Positions 1-11,348 of a DNA stretch of 64,000 bases are shown here, one piece after another. A program made the translations under genes and the position numbers. The notes below the pieces were generated by a model. That model was not told the DNA's origin, did not search any database, and saw only the letters and a list, made by a program, of their open reading frames with translations. Each line of letters begins with the position of its first letter. The first letter of the stretch is position 1. The stretch is from Meconema thalassinum (taxonomy: Eukaryota; Arthropoda; Insecta; Orthoptera; Tettigoniidae). The stretch spans positions 374,715,387 to 374,779,386 of the forward strand of contig OX336388.2 in assembly GCA_946902985.2 (NCBI GenBank), in the 5' to 3' direction.

Positions 1-88
1 AGCAGGGATAGTGACTTCCGATTGCGCAAATTAAAGATAATCATGCATATTGATAAACGTGCTACTAAAATGCATGAATAATATTTAA

Positions 89-352
89 CATACAAGTGAA
101 TGATTGGAAAAAGGAAAAATGGAAGAGAGATCAACTCAAGAATAGACACACAAAGAGACAGGGAAGTGTACCCTGAGTCAAGCAATCTAAGACTTGTTAT
201 AGACTGACAATATTTATCATACAAGTGATATCTTAAGGATTGTTAGGAGTGGTAAAATAAGAAGAAAGAGGAGAGAGATCATTCCTAGAATACACACATA
301 ACGAGAAAGGGAAGTGTAAATTAAATCAAGCAATCCACGACTTGTTGTAGAC
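89..352. repeat. Imperfect two-copy tandem repeat, ~129-bp period
   Basis: CATACAAGTGA starts at 89 and again at 218. Each is followed by a similar block containing GGGAAGTGTA and CAAGCAATC and ending in TAGACT. The copies are diverged with small indels. No coding potential is seen. Confidence 0.6.
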
Positions 353-965
353 TTCCTTAACTACCCTCGCAAATATTATAAAGGAAAAGCTCTCACTTCT
401 GATGACAAAATCGAGGGTTACGACATTACGCGAGTCAAGTAAATAAGAGGGTCGAGGGAAAACAACAGAGCACAAATCTAATTAGAATTCCTAATCAACT
501 TTACTTCTCCCTACTAAAAGATGCAAAACTTGATAACAACTTCCAGTACAAACATTCTCCGCGTCCCAGAGGTCTTACTTTCAGGCAACTTGTTCTTCGA
601 GAATTTACAAGACACTGCCATAACAGAACCCAGAAGGGCAGTGAAATTTGATGACAACATACTAAGGATATGCGTCTTAAAACCAATATTTTCTCCACAG
701 GAATAACACGTTACGATAAAAATTAATATTCCCTATCGTAAGCATCAACTTTAATACTCAAAGGAAACTTGGGCAAGTAATTTTGTAGCACGGGCTCTTT
801 GTAGTAGAAGAGAACAGTCTCATGTACTAGTTTTGGGGACCACAAACTGAAGAAAGATTAAGGACAATAGCTTATTTTACTCAATTAATTGAGCAAATTT
901 TAAGAACCAATTTCTGTTATTTGCGTTTTGTCAATGGTTATTAATTTTACACTAAACAAAGATCT
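353..965. other. Unassigned AT-rich non-coding DNA
   Basis: I see no recognisable element or gene here. Two ORFs of 61-65 codons near 501-706 lie on opposite strands over the same bases and resemble no known protein. Confidence 0.5.
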
Positions 966-973
966 TTCTAAGC

Positions 974-1637
974 CAGTGGTTCTGAACCCGTAGAAGTCTG
1001 CGGACCACTTAGTCTGAAATTGAATCATGTATGGACCCCCATACCCCCTCTCTCCCTCTCCCTCCGCTGATACACCTTATCACTTGTAACCCTTCCACAG
1101 CGCCTTCGTTATAAGAAAATTCAAAGATGATTAAGCAAAACAGTTTTAGAAAACATTATTTATTATTACTATTAATTAGTGTACAGTACAACTAAATTAC
1201 AAATTATTTAATAGAACAAAATAACTTTTTTTATAATACTGTGTATAGCCTACATAGAATGAAAAGTCGCAATTACAAATGTATGTTCAAACAACAATTT
1301 TGTTTTAAAAGGACATTGCAAAATAATAATAACCATAATAATTTTAATTTTGTCCTGTGACTTTCTGGTTGTTTAATGTTGGTGAAAGTTTATTTGCCAC
1401 GGTTAAACATAAGTTATAGAAAATATTTTGTATCATATTCGAATAGCCCTTATTTTACAGATATTTCAATTCAAAACTTGTTGGTCATCGCCGCGGATAT
1501 ATTCGGACGATTCTTATTCAACGCACATCATTTTCGAAATCTCCATTTATTGGGCACTTTTTTATGCGTGCTGGTGGACCATTTTCTCCCGCGGACCACT
1601 CTCGAGGCTCTCGCGGACCACCGTTTAATAACCACTG
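974..1637. mobile_element. Non-autonomous hAT-type element, 664 bp
   Basis: The left end CAGTGGTTCTGAACC and the right end, read inward as CAGTGGTTATTAAAC, are of the hAT CAGTGGTT type. A perfect 8-bp target-site duplication TTCTAAGC (966-973 and 1638-1645) flanks it, the length expected for hAT. No transposase domain is present, so it would have to be mobilised in trans. A shorter relative is at 35436-35749. The ORFs at 1376-1651 fall inside it and look accidental. Confidence 0.85.
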
Positions 1638-1645
1638 TTCTAAGC

Positions 1646-2091
1646 CAATGATAACAATAAATATCAAATATTATTGTTTGATTTTGTTCAGGGTATTCAA
1701 AAACAAGGTCACAGAAAACAATTCCGCTAGTTAAGATTTTAGAGATTCTGGTACACTCTTCTCAGGAACTATTAACGTTACAGGCCTGATCGTTTGTTAT
1801 GTGTTGGTAACCATGTATTTTCATAGAACGAACCGATATATATATATTTAAAATAATCAACAAACACACCATCCCCGAATCGTGCAAGACCTTAAAATCG
1901 CCTTGAGAGAGTAGTGGGAAAATATCACCCAAGGACTCCTCAACAGTTGAGTAGACAGCATGAATAACGGGTGCACAATGCGCATTCGTGTCCGAGGAAG
2001 GCATATTCCTTACTGAGAGACTGCTATCAACCTTCATTTTGTGAGTTTTGAACTATTTCCAACAAGAACGTCATGTATTGATTTCTTTATA
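1646..2091. other. Unassigned non-coding DNA
   Basis: No repeat end, tRNA-like box or protein homology was recognised. A 91-codon minus-strand ORF (1762-2037) has no recognisable domain. Confidence 0.5.
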
Positions 2092-3483
2092 CAGTGAAAC
2101 CTCTATTAAGAGACCAGTGACGGTTCCATGGAAAACTGGTCTTTTAGAGGGGTGGTCTCTTAATAGGGGTATGCATTAAAAATAATGTTATACTGCATTA
2201 TTAATAAAGTACAGTTGGAACACCTACTTGATTACAATTTATCTGTATTGGTTCACATTTAGTACAAATTAATTACAATTACTGTAGTTATTTTCTGAGC
2301 TCTGTCATTTAAAATAGTCACGAATTGATTTCTGTCTCAGATTAGCACTTTTTTTTTAACAATTTCACTTTCTAGAATATCTCTGAGTGAGGTTGAAAGT
2401 CCAGTAATTTGTTCTGGGTTCGAACAATCTTCTAGGAGAGCCGATTTTTGTATTTTTTTTATACGTTACATAACACTTTTTCTGGTTGGTTGGATCTTAA
2501 GTTTAGGGGCTGCGACAACTCGGTGATGTAGCCCCGTGTACTTTGGGTGTGTGTAGAATCTGTCTGATAACCGGTGTTAATTGTGATGACTGTATTAGTG
2601 TGTGTTATCTGCTTTTAGCCTACTTTCGATTTTTGCAAAAAATGAAAGTAGACTTATGAGATCAACACAGGGCGAAAAAAGTGTGTCTGTCTGTGTGTGT
2701 GTGTGTATGTGTGTGTGTGAGTCTGTGTGTGTGTGTGTGTATGTGTGTGTGTGAGTCTGTGTGTGTGTGTGTGTCTGTGTGTGTGTGTGAGTGTGTGTAC
2801 TCTGAATGTCTGTCCCCCCCCCCCCCCTATCAATTCGAACACGGTGAATGCGAATTGAACGAAATTTGGTACAAAGGTAGCACTAGCAAAGGACACCTCA
2901 GTGTCATGTTTTATATCGCCGCCATCTTTACTAAAACTGAATGGCGGCCACTCAAACGTTCAAAACGTAAAATCAAATAACGACTAACCAAATCATCCGA
3001 TCTCTACCAAATTTGGTAACAACATACCTTCGTATAGGATGCGCCTTGTGACCAAACTACATGGTCGTCCGCCATCATACCATTTCAGGATGGCGGCCGT
3101 GCGAATTATGCAAACTTTATAATCCATATCATGGGACCCAACAGTTCCGATTATCGAGCCGAGAATCGTTTTAACTGTTCTAAAGGAAGAGGCACGTTCG
3201 AAATTAAAAGTTTATTTTTTAATACTATAGTGCAGACGTGATTTTAAAAAGCTGAGCCGATTCAGTAATAAGACAAGATGGCAGCGGATATCTTGTGCCT
3301 GACTTATATTTCACTAATTTGAGTATTGCATGCAATATAGCGTACTGATACAAAATAAATAAACTTTGTATGAAATGCTTTATATATAAATAATATACTC
3401 CAGTGATGAAATCGTTTAGTATAAATCATTATTTGCTAACAAGTTCTATGTAAGTCATTTTATATAGAACGATATTCGTTGAC

Positions 3484-3556
3484 ACAATTGGCTCAGTGGT
3501 AGAGCATTAGCCTATCGCTCAAATGCCTATGGTTCAAACCCGATCAGAGCTAGGTT
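3484..3556 (+). repeat. tRNA-like segment, probable SINE head
   Basis: TGGCTCAGTGGTAGAGC resembles an A box and GGTTCAAACCC matches the B box, with tRNA-like spacing. The expected acceptor stem does not pair, so it is probably a SINE head or tRNA pseudogene. It lies within H1. Confidence 0.45.
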
Positions 3557-4232
3557 TTTTGCTTGAAATGTTATATGTTTATTGTTTTGTAATGACTCAG
3601 ATGTTTTAAAATTAAGCGTTATATTGTGCATATTATGGTGTAAAATATATATTTAATTAAAACATAATTCGCCAGCAGATTCGCTCGAGACATCTAGCTG
3701 CCAAAAAGGTAACTGCACGCCTACTTATTAACTTCCAGATTTTAATGAAAAGTTTCTTCTTCTGGCCGCTAGAATGCACTCGCTCTGTTAGGATTATATT
3801 GTTCGATATTTCACCACTAGATGTCACGACTAGTCTACGTGGGGCTCCATTGATTACTATACCATTGGCATTCTATGCGCATCGAATTTGAAGAATGACA
3901 AGTTGATACTACGATACATTTTTACTTTTTATTTTAAAGGGTTTGTAACAGCCTATTTTGCGTTACTTGAAAATGTTATTTGAAGTAAAGAACAAAACGA
4001 TTTCATATAGTAACTGAATTCAAGCCATTGGTGTTAGTTCAGGTTATTAATTACTACTTTTATTTCAGGCAAATAGCAATCAAAAATATCCACATAGTTT
4101 GTATAGACACGTCTCTGTAGGGTCATGGAAATATTTGTTAATTCAATTAGGGTTGTGAAAGCCATGCACAACCAGACGTGTAAAGACATGCCTCAACTCA
4201 AAGTTGGATGTTGCCCACGGCAGGTCGTATAT

Positions 4233-4233
<1 letters not shown>

Positions 4234-4268
<35 letters not shown>

Positions 4269-4490
4269 TTATTGGTTTTACATCCCTTTTAACTACTGCT
4301 GCTTTTAGAGACACCAGGGTGCCGGAATTTTGGCCCGAAGGGGATCTTTAACGTGCCAGTAAATGTACTGACACGGCTCCCTCGCATTTGTGCACCCTCA
4401 AATGCCAGCTGACTACGCCAGGATACGAACCTGCAACCTAGGGCCCAGCAAGCGAGAACGTTACCGCTGAGCCACGCAGCCAGTCCGGTC
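4234..4490 (-). mobile_element. tRNA-derived SINE with (TTA)n tail, inside H1
   Basis: On the minus strand the head (about 4490-4420) carries TGGCTCAGCGGTAACG as A box and GGTTCGTATCC as B box. The body runs to a TTA microsatellite tail at 4234-4266. It is the innermost layer of the nest. Its body differs from S1. Confidence 0.7.
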
Positions 4491-5422
4491 GATTATGTCT
4501 CCAGATCCATAACATTCTTGATATACTTCTTATCTTTCTTTCTTCAATGATGGTAGCAGTTTTTATCTAGGTTGTGGCGTTTGGTAGAGGTAAATCGTTT
4601 CTAAGGTCTTCAACAAAGAATAGTTCTATTATACTCTTTGATAATAACGAGTTATAACTATACGCATACATTTAGGAGAAAGTAGGCTATATGTTCTTTA
4701 CTGAACATCTTGTTTAATTTAAGTACTGCAACTTAGATTTTTTCAAATAGTTCCTACTTTTGCCGCCAAGCGCCACCGTCAACGACTACTAGGCCAAGTT
4801 CAGAACTTAGCTACTAGTTAGCTACTAAACGCCACCGCAGTCGGCTCGTGGCAACGAACGTAGAAACCTAAGAGCGTTGTTTACATTCGTAACCTATCCA
4901 ATTTAGCTTCACACAGGTGCAATTAGTGGAAGGTTCTTTAACATGCCATAAATCTATGACATGGGACCGCCGGCTTTACTTCCCCTCCGAAGGAAGGCAT
5001 ACTGAGGGATTTTTAACGCTCTTAAATAATCCGACGGCTTCAGCCGGGTTTGAACCCGCTATCTTGGGCATAGAAGCTCAGCATGCTACCGACTACGCCA
5101 CCGAAGGCGCTAACACTTTTTCTAATGACATTGTAGGCCTATGCTGATGGAGTTCTGTGCCAACAGAAACATTGTTTATATCATCTCCAATGGGAAGGCA
5201 GACGAGAAGTGGTCTTTTGAAAGAGGTCAGACTGAGAAAATGCCTGGTCTTTGGTCGGAGAGAGGGGTGGTCTTTAAATAGAGGTAACAAATACATTGAC
5301 CTTATGAGGTTTTAAATCTGTTCCAAGAAAAATCGGTCTTTAAGAGGGGTGGTCTTTTAGAGAGGTTTCACTGTATATCTTATCCTGCTTTCCCATCTGT
5401 TCTAATTTTCATTATAAATATA

Positions 5423-6034
5423 CAGGGTCTTTATATACTGTATGAGCGCGCGAGTCAACACGGCAAGCTAAGCCGGCTGTGGCTGGCGCGCTCCGCTGAC
5501 TCATATCGTTGGTTCACACGTGTTTTGTCATTCATATGGACGTGTATCTGCAAAGCATAGACGTTATTGTTGCATGTTTAGTGAGTATTGTGATTACTGT
5601 GATTGTTGGTCATGCCTAGACACCAATTCACATTGCGCGAATGTGTGTATATCAATACTTCGTATCTGAAAAGCAGAAAATCTTGTTCTGAAACGAGACG
5701 AAATTTCGAATCAAGTTCCCAGGAAGACCTGTGCCTAATGCCAGTACGATTAGGAGGCTCAATAAACGATTCAAAGATACAGGTTCCGTAAATAGAAGAG
5801 TTGACAGACATTCTTTCATCAGAAGATGTCAGGTGTGTGTTACAAGAGAGGGAGGACATTTTCAGCATCGCCTATGAGCACTGTAAGTACACATTATTGA
5901 ACATGATTGGTAAAACTGTGAAAGTGCGCGCCAACCCCTGGCTGAACCAGGTACGCGCGCCCGCGATCTGCGCCAATCTCAGCCGGCTTAGCTTGCCGTG
6001 TTTACTCGTGCGCACTTACATAATAATGACCCTG
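5423..6034 (+). mobile_element. Internally deleted mariner-like element with a DUF4817-type HTH remnant
   Basis: The ends start CAGGGTC on both sides and are flanked by TA (5421-5422 and 6035-6036). The terminal inverted repeats are about 50 bp and share the block ACACGGCAAGCTAAGCCGGC. A reading frame at about 5612-5790 gives a diverged N-terminal helix-turn-helix of the DUF4817 kind: a run containing FTLRECVYI, then SYLKSRKSCSETRRNF, then a GGSINDSK region. The rest of the transposase, including all catalytic acidic residues, is absent. This is a decayed deletion derivative of 612 bp. Confidence 0.8.
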
Positions 6035-6131
6035 TACCACTCCACCTCTATTACGTATGTACTGTGTTGGATGTCTTCCGTCCTTGCCTGTGAATATTCC
6101 TTTCTGCCAATGACTCCGTTTCATAGCAATT

Positions 6132-6857
6132 GGACCACGGGGCCATAGCTGAGTCCGGCATTGCTTCCACTTACTTGTGCCGGGCTCCTCTCCGTCTTCT
6201 TTCCTGTCCACCTCACTTGGACAACTCTTGTTCTCTTCTGACCCCGACGGTATTAGGTTATCCGAGGCCTAGGGAGTCTCTTCCTTTCCCGCCTTAATTG
6301 GCCCTTGTCTCATCTTTTCTGATACCCTCCTTCTGCGAGGGGTCAGCCTTCTTTTTCTTTTCATGTTATATCCTGCCTTCTGCTCAAGGCCCTCAAGGAG
6401 GCAGGGTGTATGTAGCCCCACCACTTCTGGTGCACCCTAGATATTGCTACACCCTCAGGGGCTCACGGGTGGTGAGTTCGGGAGTTGGCGACCCCGAGGG
6501 GTTCCTGAGCTGGGTCTGGTTTTCCCAATTTTATCCATTGCCTGTGGGGCGGACCCTCTCCTCTTTCACTTTCCTATCTGCCTTTCATGGCTCTCCTTCC
6601 TTCCAAGTCCCTCAATACGCATTCTTCGAGGGTTGAGGGCATTTCTTTTCCTCTTTTCCTCCTGTCCTTTATTTGCCTTGTTCTCCTTTTGTTTTCCATT
6701 TCTTCTTCTGGTATAAAAGTTAGTGGTTAGTTTTGGTTATAGTTTGCATTTCATTTTCATCTTCACGATCACCCAAACCATTAGGGGCCGATAACCTAGA
6801 TTTTAGACCCCTTAAAACAACAATTATCATCATCATCATCATCATCATCATCATAGC
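6132..6857 (+). mobile_element. S4 retroposon with (ATC)n tail, 5'-truncated
   Basis: It matches the full copy at 33211-33920 from near ACCACGGGGCC to the 3' signature GATAACCTAGATTTTAG, ending in an ATC microsatellite (about 6827-6855). The first ~60 bp are missing. A microsatellite-type tail with no tRNA head suggests a LINE 3' fragment or a SINE with such a 3' end. ORFs inside are pyrimidine-rich and look accidental. Confidence 0.75.
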
Positions 6858-7224
6858 AATTGCCAGGCAGTGTAGAATCCCGCAAAGAAAGGACAAGGAA
6901 CCAGAAGAGGAAGTATTGTGTACCCGCTTAGGAGAACACAATGATGCTGCTGCCACTACATTCCCACACCTCCCTTAGAGGGCTATAGAATTACACGGAG
7001 CTCGTAGGCAGCTCCCTGCTCAAATATCACGAGCGATCAAAATTCACAAGGTGTCGGCCTCTAAGACCTCATCAGCTCTCTCATTAACGAGCAGTTACTC
7101 GACCTCTTCCAACTAACCCGTAGACAACGATAAAAAGAAATGACTGGCGTGAAACCTACGAAAATTGTCACCACCAACTGCAGTTCTGCAGTCTAGTTGT
7201 AATAACCATCATATATATTATTTC
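6858..7224. other. Unassigned non-coding DNA
   Basis: No recognisable element ends or genes were found between the S4 tail and the E1 repeat. Confidence 0.45.
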
Positions 7225-7832
7225 AGTAGTATAGATCCCTCCTGCGGCGCTCACAAGCGACCGATCGTGGCAAATGAGCATTCAAATAAAAGAGAATAGA
7301 CATTAGCAGTGACGAATTGCACTGTAATTTCATAAATATATTTAATTTCTTTAAAAAATGACTTTTAAAAAATGTACGAAGTGTGCGATTTGCAAATACT
7401 GTTCCAGTAGGAAAATACGCTCCTTAATTGCTGTCCACTTCACATTTTGGCCGCTGTGACGCCTGTTTCATGTCATTTTAACATTCTGAGATCTTTCCTT
7501 TATAATTTTGCATCGATTTCAGAAACAGTAATTTAAAGGAATGAACAGACCTACTCAAATCGCATAATTTCATAAATATCGAATAACCGATGAGTGTTAC
7601 AGCTAAGCTGTCAATCAATGAATTCAGCACACAAATGACATTAGCAGTGACGAATTGCATTCTAATTTCATAAATATCATTTTTTAAGAAGTGTGCAATT
7701 TGCAAATACTGATGCTGTAGGAAAATACGCGACATCATTGCTGTTCAGTTCGCATTTTGGCCGTAGGGACGCCGGGGAAAGTGTGGTGTATGAACATGCG
7801 AGATTTCTCGCACTGGTCCGCTAGTAAAATCT
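7225..7832 (+). repeat. Dispersed repeat family E, copy E1
   Basis: The sequence from AGTAGTATAGATCCCTCC to CGCACTGGTCCGCTAGT recurs inverted at 20217-21280, and a shortened version lies at 13812-14030. Parts of its interior (around 7300-7480) are repeated at 7630-7760. It appears to be a non-autonomous DNA element of unknown class; no transposase is seen. Confidence 0.65.
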
Positions 7833-7867
7833 AAATTTGTTTCTGAAAAGTTATGTTGCATTTAATA

Positions 7868-8442
7868 TACAGGCCCATCGAAAAAGCTTGCAGCAATTTC
7901 AAAGAATCATATCTCCCGTTGTAAGTGAGATAAATTAATCATTCGACCTGAAAACTAATCAGTAACTCATCGGGTTTTAGTTTTAGATGTGACTGTACTC
8001 CGCCCGAGACCTTCAGCAGATGCGCCGAATGAGTACGTGACAGGAAGGTGCCACGCTACTTTTTCAGTGGTGTGATTGCAATGGCGATAGTTCAGCAGAA
8101 AGCACAGTGTGCGTTGTGGTTAGATGAGTTTAAATCAGTTATAACTGTTCAGCGCACTTTCCGACGTGTTTATGGTAGGGATCCCCCTCATGGCAATAGC
8201 ATTAGACGGAGGTATGAACGGCTTCAGGAAACTGGCAGCGTTGACGTGAGGAAGTCCCCCGGACGCCCTAGAACGAGTGACGAACCAAGGGAGCGCACAT
8301 AGAAACATTACGACGTATGAAAAATACTTTTTGATTTAGTGAATTTAACAACAACAAAAAAAAGCTCGTTTTATTATCTCAAATAGTTCCTGAGCTATGA
8401 GGTTTTGAAATTGATGCAAACTTTTTCGATGACCCTTCATTT
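7868..8442 (+). mobile_element. Internally deleted mariner-like element carrying only a DUF4817 HTH
   Basis: Inverted termini share CATCGAAAAAG followed by TTGCA and CAATTTCAAA (left about 7877-7904, right about 8401-8432). The total is about 570 bp. The interior encodes the N-terminal HTH described in the next entry and nothing else. Confidence 0.75.
8048..8302 (+). pseudogene. DUF4817-type transposase, N-terminal HTH only
   Basis: The 84-codon frame holds a DNA-binding helix-turn-helix typical of DUF4817 mariner-like transposases. VQQKAQCALWLDEF is followed by VQRTFRRVYGRDPP, then IRRRYERLQETGSV and the linker KSPGRPRTSDE. In complete relatives this domain recognises the terminal repeats and is followed by a DDE/D nuclease of about 200 residues. 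Here the frame stops soon after the HTH and no catalytic residue exists, so it cannot transpose itself. The likely start is the internal methionine at MAIVQQKAQ. A DNA-binding fragment could in principle compete for the termini, but nothing shows it is expressed. Confidence 0.8.
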
Positions 8443-8495
8443 AGATAGCAATCTAGGGGCATTAGACCTCGACGCTCCACCACTAAAAAGAACAT

Positions 8496-8496
8496 A

Positions 8497-8527
<31 letters not shown>
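8496..8527. repeat. (ATC)n microsatellite
   Basis: About ten ATC units follow a short stretch with faint resemblance to the S4 3' end. It may be a relic S4 tail. Confidence 0.6.
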
Positions 8528-8585
8528 GTTAACAAAACAATCTAAATTGATTCTTAAGCTTGTTAACATTTCCTTATACTAATAA

Positions 8586-8795
8586 AAAATTGGGGATATA
8601 GTGGCGCAGTGGTGAAACTGTTTGCCTCTCATCAAGGTGGACCGGGTTCGATACACGCTCAATACAAGTGGGATTTTCGAAGAGAAATGCCATGTACTGT
8701 GGTTCGGTTTTCACGTAACAAAATGGAGGTCCCGTGCCTCATGATCGAGAGTTTAATGGTGACGTAAAATTAACAAGCTTCCTTCCTTCCTTTTT
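8586..8795 (+). mobile_element. tRNA-derived SINE, family S6, with (CCTT)n tail
   Basis: The A-box region is TAGTGGCGCAGTGGTGAAAC and the B box GGGTTCGATAC. The body contains GCCATGTACTGTGG and the tail is CCTTCCTTCC. Possible 9-bp TSDs, TACTAATAA and TACTGATAA, flank it with one mismatch. Other copies are at 32791-32994 and 39132-39318. Confidence 0.75.
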
Positions 8796-8939
8796 TACTG
8801 ATAATTTTTTCTTTCCGTGCCAGACTATCAGTCCACGGTTTCTACCCCAAATAGTGTTCCGATAAATGCAAAAGACTGCTCTAAGGGAATCCCTGCCATA
8901 CGTACTACACCACAATTAGTGACCACAGAATTAAATCAG

Positions 8940-9235
8940 TGACTACTTGGTTAACAGATGCCATCGTATCGGCTCCTGGCGACGAACTTCGGAACCTACG
9001 TGCGTTTGTCAAATGTCTAACCTATTATTTAGCTTCACACCGGTGTAATTAGTGGAAGGTTCCTTAACATGCCATAAGTCTATGATATGGGACCGCCGGC
9101 TTTACTTCCTCTCCGAAGGAAGGCATACTGAGGGATTTTAAACGCTCTTAAAAAACGACGACTTCGACCGGGTCTGAACCTGCAATCTTGGGCATAGAAG
9201 CTCAGCATGGTACCAACTACGCTATAGAAGTCGCA
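8940..9235 (-). mobile_element. S1 SINE, 3' part missing
   Basis: The head and central body match S1 (GACCGCCGGCTTTACTTCC and the tRNA-like end near 9235). The distal 3' third is absent. The tRNA head is diverged and reads CTATAGAAG where other copies have CCACCGAAG. Confidence 0.75.
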
Positions 9236-9647
9236 TCAGAGTATATTACAACGTGTGTAACGTGCCCCCGAGTCTCATCACATCATATCCGTCCCCATTT
9301 ATTCCGAGTGTGTCATACTACGGTCTTCTACCTTTATTTACAGCAATAAATCATGGTCATAAAATTCGTCAGGCACGTCATACCAGGTCTAGGGATATCG
9401 CGTTGGTGAGGATGTGCCTCGCATAAATGGCATAAGAGCACTGCAATACCTGAAGCTCATGCCACTCAGTAGATGGGATTTGCATTCATTACGAGTCGGT
9501 GCATTGCCGCCATCCTCTTGGATTAACTATCAACACTTCTATCATTTTATGTAAATAAAGCAACTCCCAGGGCAGCAGTTAGATTTTTATTAGGGTATGG
9601 CAATCAAAACAAATACAGATGAAATCAATTCAAGAACGCGAAGTAAA
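9236..9647. other. Unassigned non-coding DNA
   Basis: Nothing recognisable was found between the S1 fragment and H2. Confidence 0.45.
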
Positions 9648-10979
9648 AACAAGATGTTCAGTAAAGAACATATAGCCTACCTTCTCCTCTTTGTCCTTTT
9701 CAAGGAGTATAATTGAATATTGGTTGTAGTAGCTTGTTGACATACAACGTGTTAGACTATACGATGTTAAACATGAATATGAGGAGCCCTTTGCTAGTGC
9801 TACCTCTGTACAAAATTTCATTCAATTCGGTTTCACCGTTTTTGAATTGATATGGTGAATCGATTTGCACACATACATCGCCGCTATCAGCAAATTATTG
9901 GGCTGATTAACCTGTAGTTCAGTCAAAAGATGCTTCCCACAAAAAGGTATGTTGTTGCAAAATTTGGTAGAGATCTGATGATTAGGTTGGTCGTAATTTG
10001 ATTTAAGCTTTTAACATTGGGGTGGCCACCATTACGTTTCCGTCAAGATGGGGACGATATAAAACATGACACTGAGTTGCATTTTGCGAGTGCTACCTCT
10101 GTACCAAATTTCGTTCAATTAGGTTTCACCGTGTTTGAATAGATAGGGGGAATCGATTTGCACACATATATGGCCGCCATCCACAAATTATTGGGCTGAT
10201 GACCTTGTAGTTTGGTCAAAAGATCCTTCATACATAAAGGTATAATGTTGTAAAATTTGGTAGAGATCAGATTATTAGGTTGGTCGTAATTTGATTTAAG
10301 CTTTTAACATTTGTGTGGCCGCCCTTTGCTAGTGCTACCTCTGTACCAAATTTCGTTCAATTCGGTTTCACCGTTTTTGAATTGATAGGGGGAATCGATT
10401 TGCACACATACATGGCCGCCATCCACAAGTTATTGGGCTGATAACCTTGTAGTTTGGTCAAAGGTATAATGTTGCAAAATTTGGTAGAGATCGGATGATT
10501 AGGTTAGTCGTAATTTGATTCAAGCTTTTAACATTTGGGTGGCCACCATTACGTTCCCGACAAGATGGCGGCGATATAAAACATGACACTGAGGTGCCCT
10601 TTGCTAGTGCTACTTCTGTACCAAATTTCGTTCAATTCGTTTTCACCGTTTTTGAATTGAAAGGGGGAATCGATTGATGATTAGGTTAGTCATAATTTGA
10701 TTTAAGCTTTGGACATTTGGGTGGCCACCATTACGTTTCCGTCAAGATGGCGGCGATATAAAACAGGACACTGATGTGCCCTTTGCTAGTGCTACCTCTG
10801 TACCAAATTCCGTTCTATTCGGTTTCACCGTGTTCGAATTGAAAGGGCAGACATTCAGAGCACACACTCTCAAACACACACTCACACACAAACAGACACA
10901 CAGACAGACAAACAATTTTGGCCTTGTGTTGATCTCATCAGTCTACTTTCATTTTTTGCAAAAATCGAAAGTAGGCTAA
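9648..10979 (-). mobile_element. Family H hairpin-ended repeat, copy H2
   Basis: In plus coordinates it starts AACAAGATGTTCAGTAAAGA (terminal stem ATGTTC/GAACAT) followed by AGCCTAC. It ends GAAAGTAGGCTAA after a CA/CAGA microsatellite. The middle is a series of related modules; the recurring phrase AGTGCTACCTCTGTACC or a variant lies near 9797, 10090, 10331, 10606 and 10787. Later modules are shortened by internal deletions. No protein is encoded; the 67-codon ORF at 10776-10979 is accidental. Confidence 0.75.
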
Positions 10980-11206
10980 TAAAGGAGAGCAAATCCTTCC
11001 TATATAATTCTGCTAAGGTCCCATTCCGGTTTTGAACGGTACCGAAAATAAGGTCCTTTTAACACCAACCTACACATATGGGGTACCTACAGGTTCCGCA
11101 TAACCCAATGTGTGCTCGAAACACACTCACTTCCTCTTTAAATGCCTCACAATTAAATAAATACCTTGTAAATGTACATTTACAATGGGAGCACCATAAC
11201 CTGGCG

Positions 11207-11348
11207 AGCCTGCCGCTAGAGCGCAGGGTAGCACGGCGTCGGTAGCTATTTCGCGGGAGCGCGACGTACTGCTAGGAGAGCCCGCCGCTAGAGCGCAGGG
11301 CAGTGCGGCGGCGGCAGCCATCTGTCGGGAGCGCGGCGAACTGTTAGC
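11207..11348. repeat. GC-rich ~71-bp tandem duplication
   Basis: Two adjacent units begin GAGCCTGCCGCTAGAGCGCA and GAGCCCGCCGCTAGAGCGCA. They are CpG-rich in an AT-rich setting and differ at several bases. Function unknown. Confidence 0.7.

Larger units (their letters stand above)
2613..4714 (+). mobile_element. Family H hairpin-ended repeat, copy H1
   Basis: The 5' end is TTTTAGCCTACTTTC with an internal hairpin, then ATGAGATC, a GT-rich microsatellite (about 2680-2805), a poly-C tract and TATCAATTCGAAC. The 3' end has the matching subterminal repeat GAAAGTAGGCT, then a stem-loop (ATGTTC loop GAACAT) and CTTGTT. It sits in an S1 SINE at a T-rich site and leaves no obvious TSD, so the empty site can be reconstructed. 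A further SINE (4234-4490) lies inside. It encodes no protein and resembles Helentron/DINE-type non-autonomous elements; that class is inferred. Confidence 0.7.
2484..5110 (-). mobile_element. tRNA-derived SINE, family S1, split by a family H element
   Basis: The tRNA-like head lies at the 5110 end: GGTGGCGTAGTCGGTAGC is the A-box region and GGTTCAAACCC the B box. The 3' end at 2484 is CCAACCAACC on the minus strand. The flanks are a perfect 13-bp TSD TAACACTTTTTCT (2471-2483 and 5111-5123). The SINE body is interrupted between about 2612 and 4715 by element H1; the two halves rejoin to match the copies at 22284-22773 and 46024-46471. Confidence 0.9.
2092..5373. mobile_element. Pogo/Tigger-like MITE, outermost host of a four-deep nest
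   Basis: The left end at 2092 is CAGTGAAACCTCTATTAAGA. The right end, read inward from 5373, is CAGTGAAACCTCTCTAAAAG. TA dinucleotides flank both (2090-2091 and 5374-5375). This terminus and the TA target are typical of pogo/Tigger elements. The element's own sequence is only about 2092-2483 plus 5124-5373, about 640 bp. The rest is a SINE that landed inside it and was itself invaded. No transposase is seen. Confidence 0.8.

Noticed and set aside
2654..2980. Thr/His-rich and Cys/Val-rich ORFs
   Set aside because: Translations of the GT/CA microsatellite of H1.
3484..3556. Functional tRNA gene
   Set aside because: A and B boxes are present but the acceptor stem does not pair; better read as a SINE head or pseudo-tRNA.
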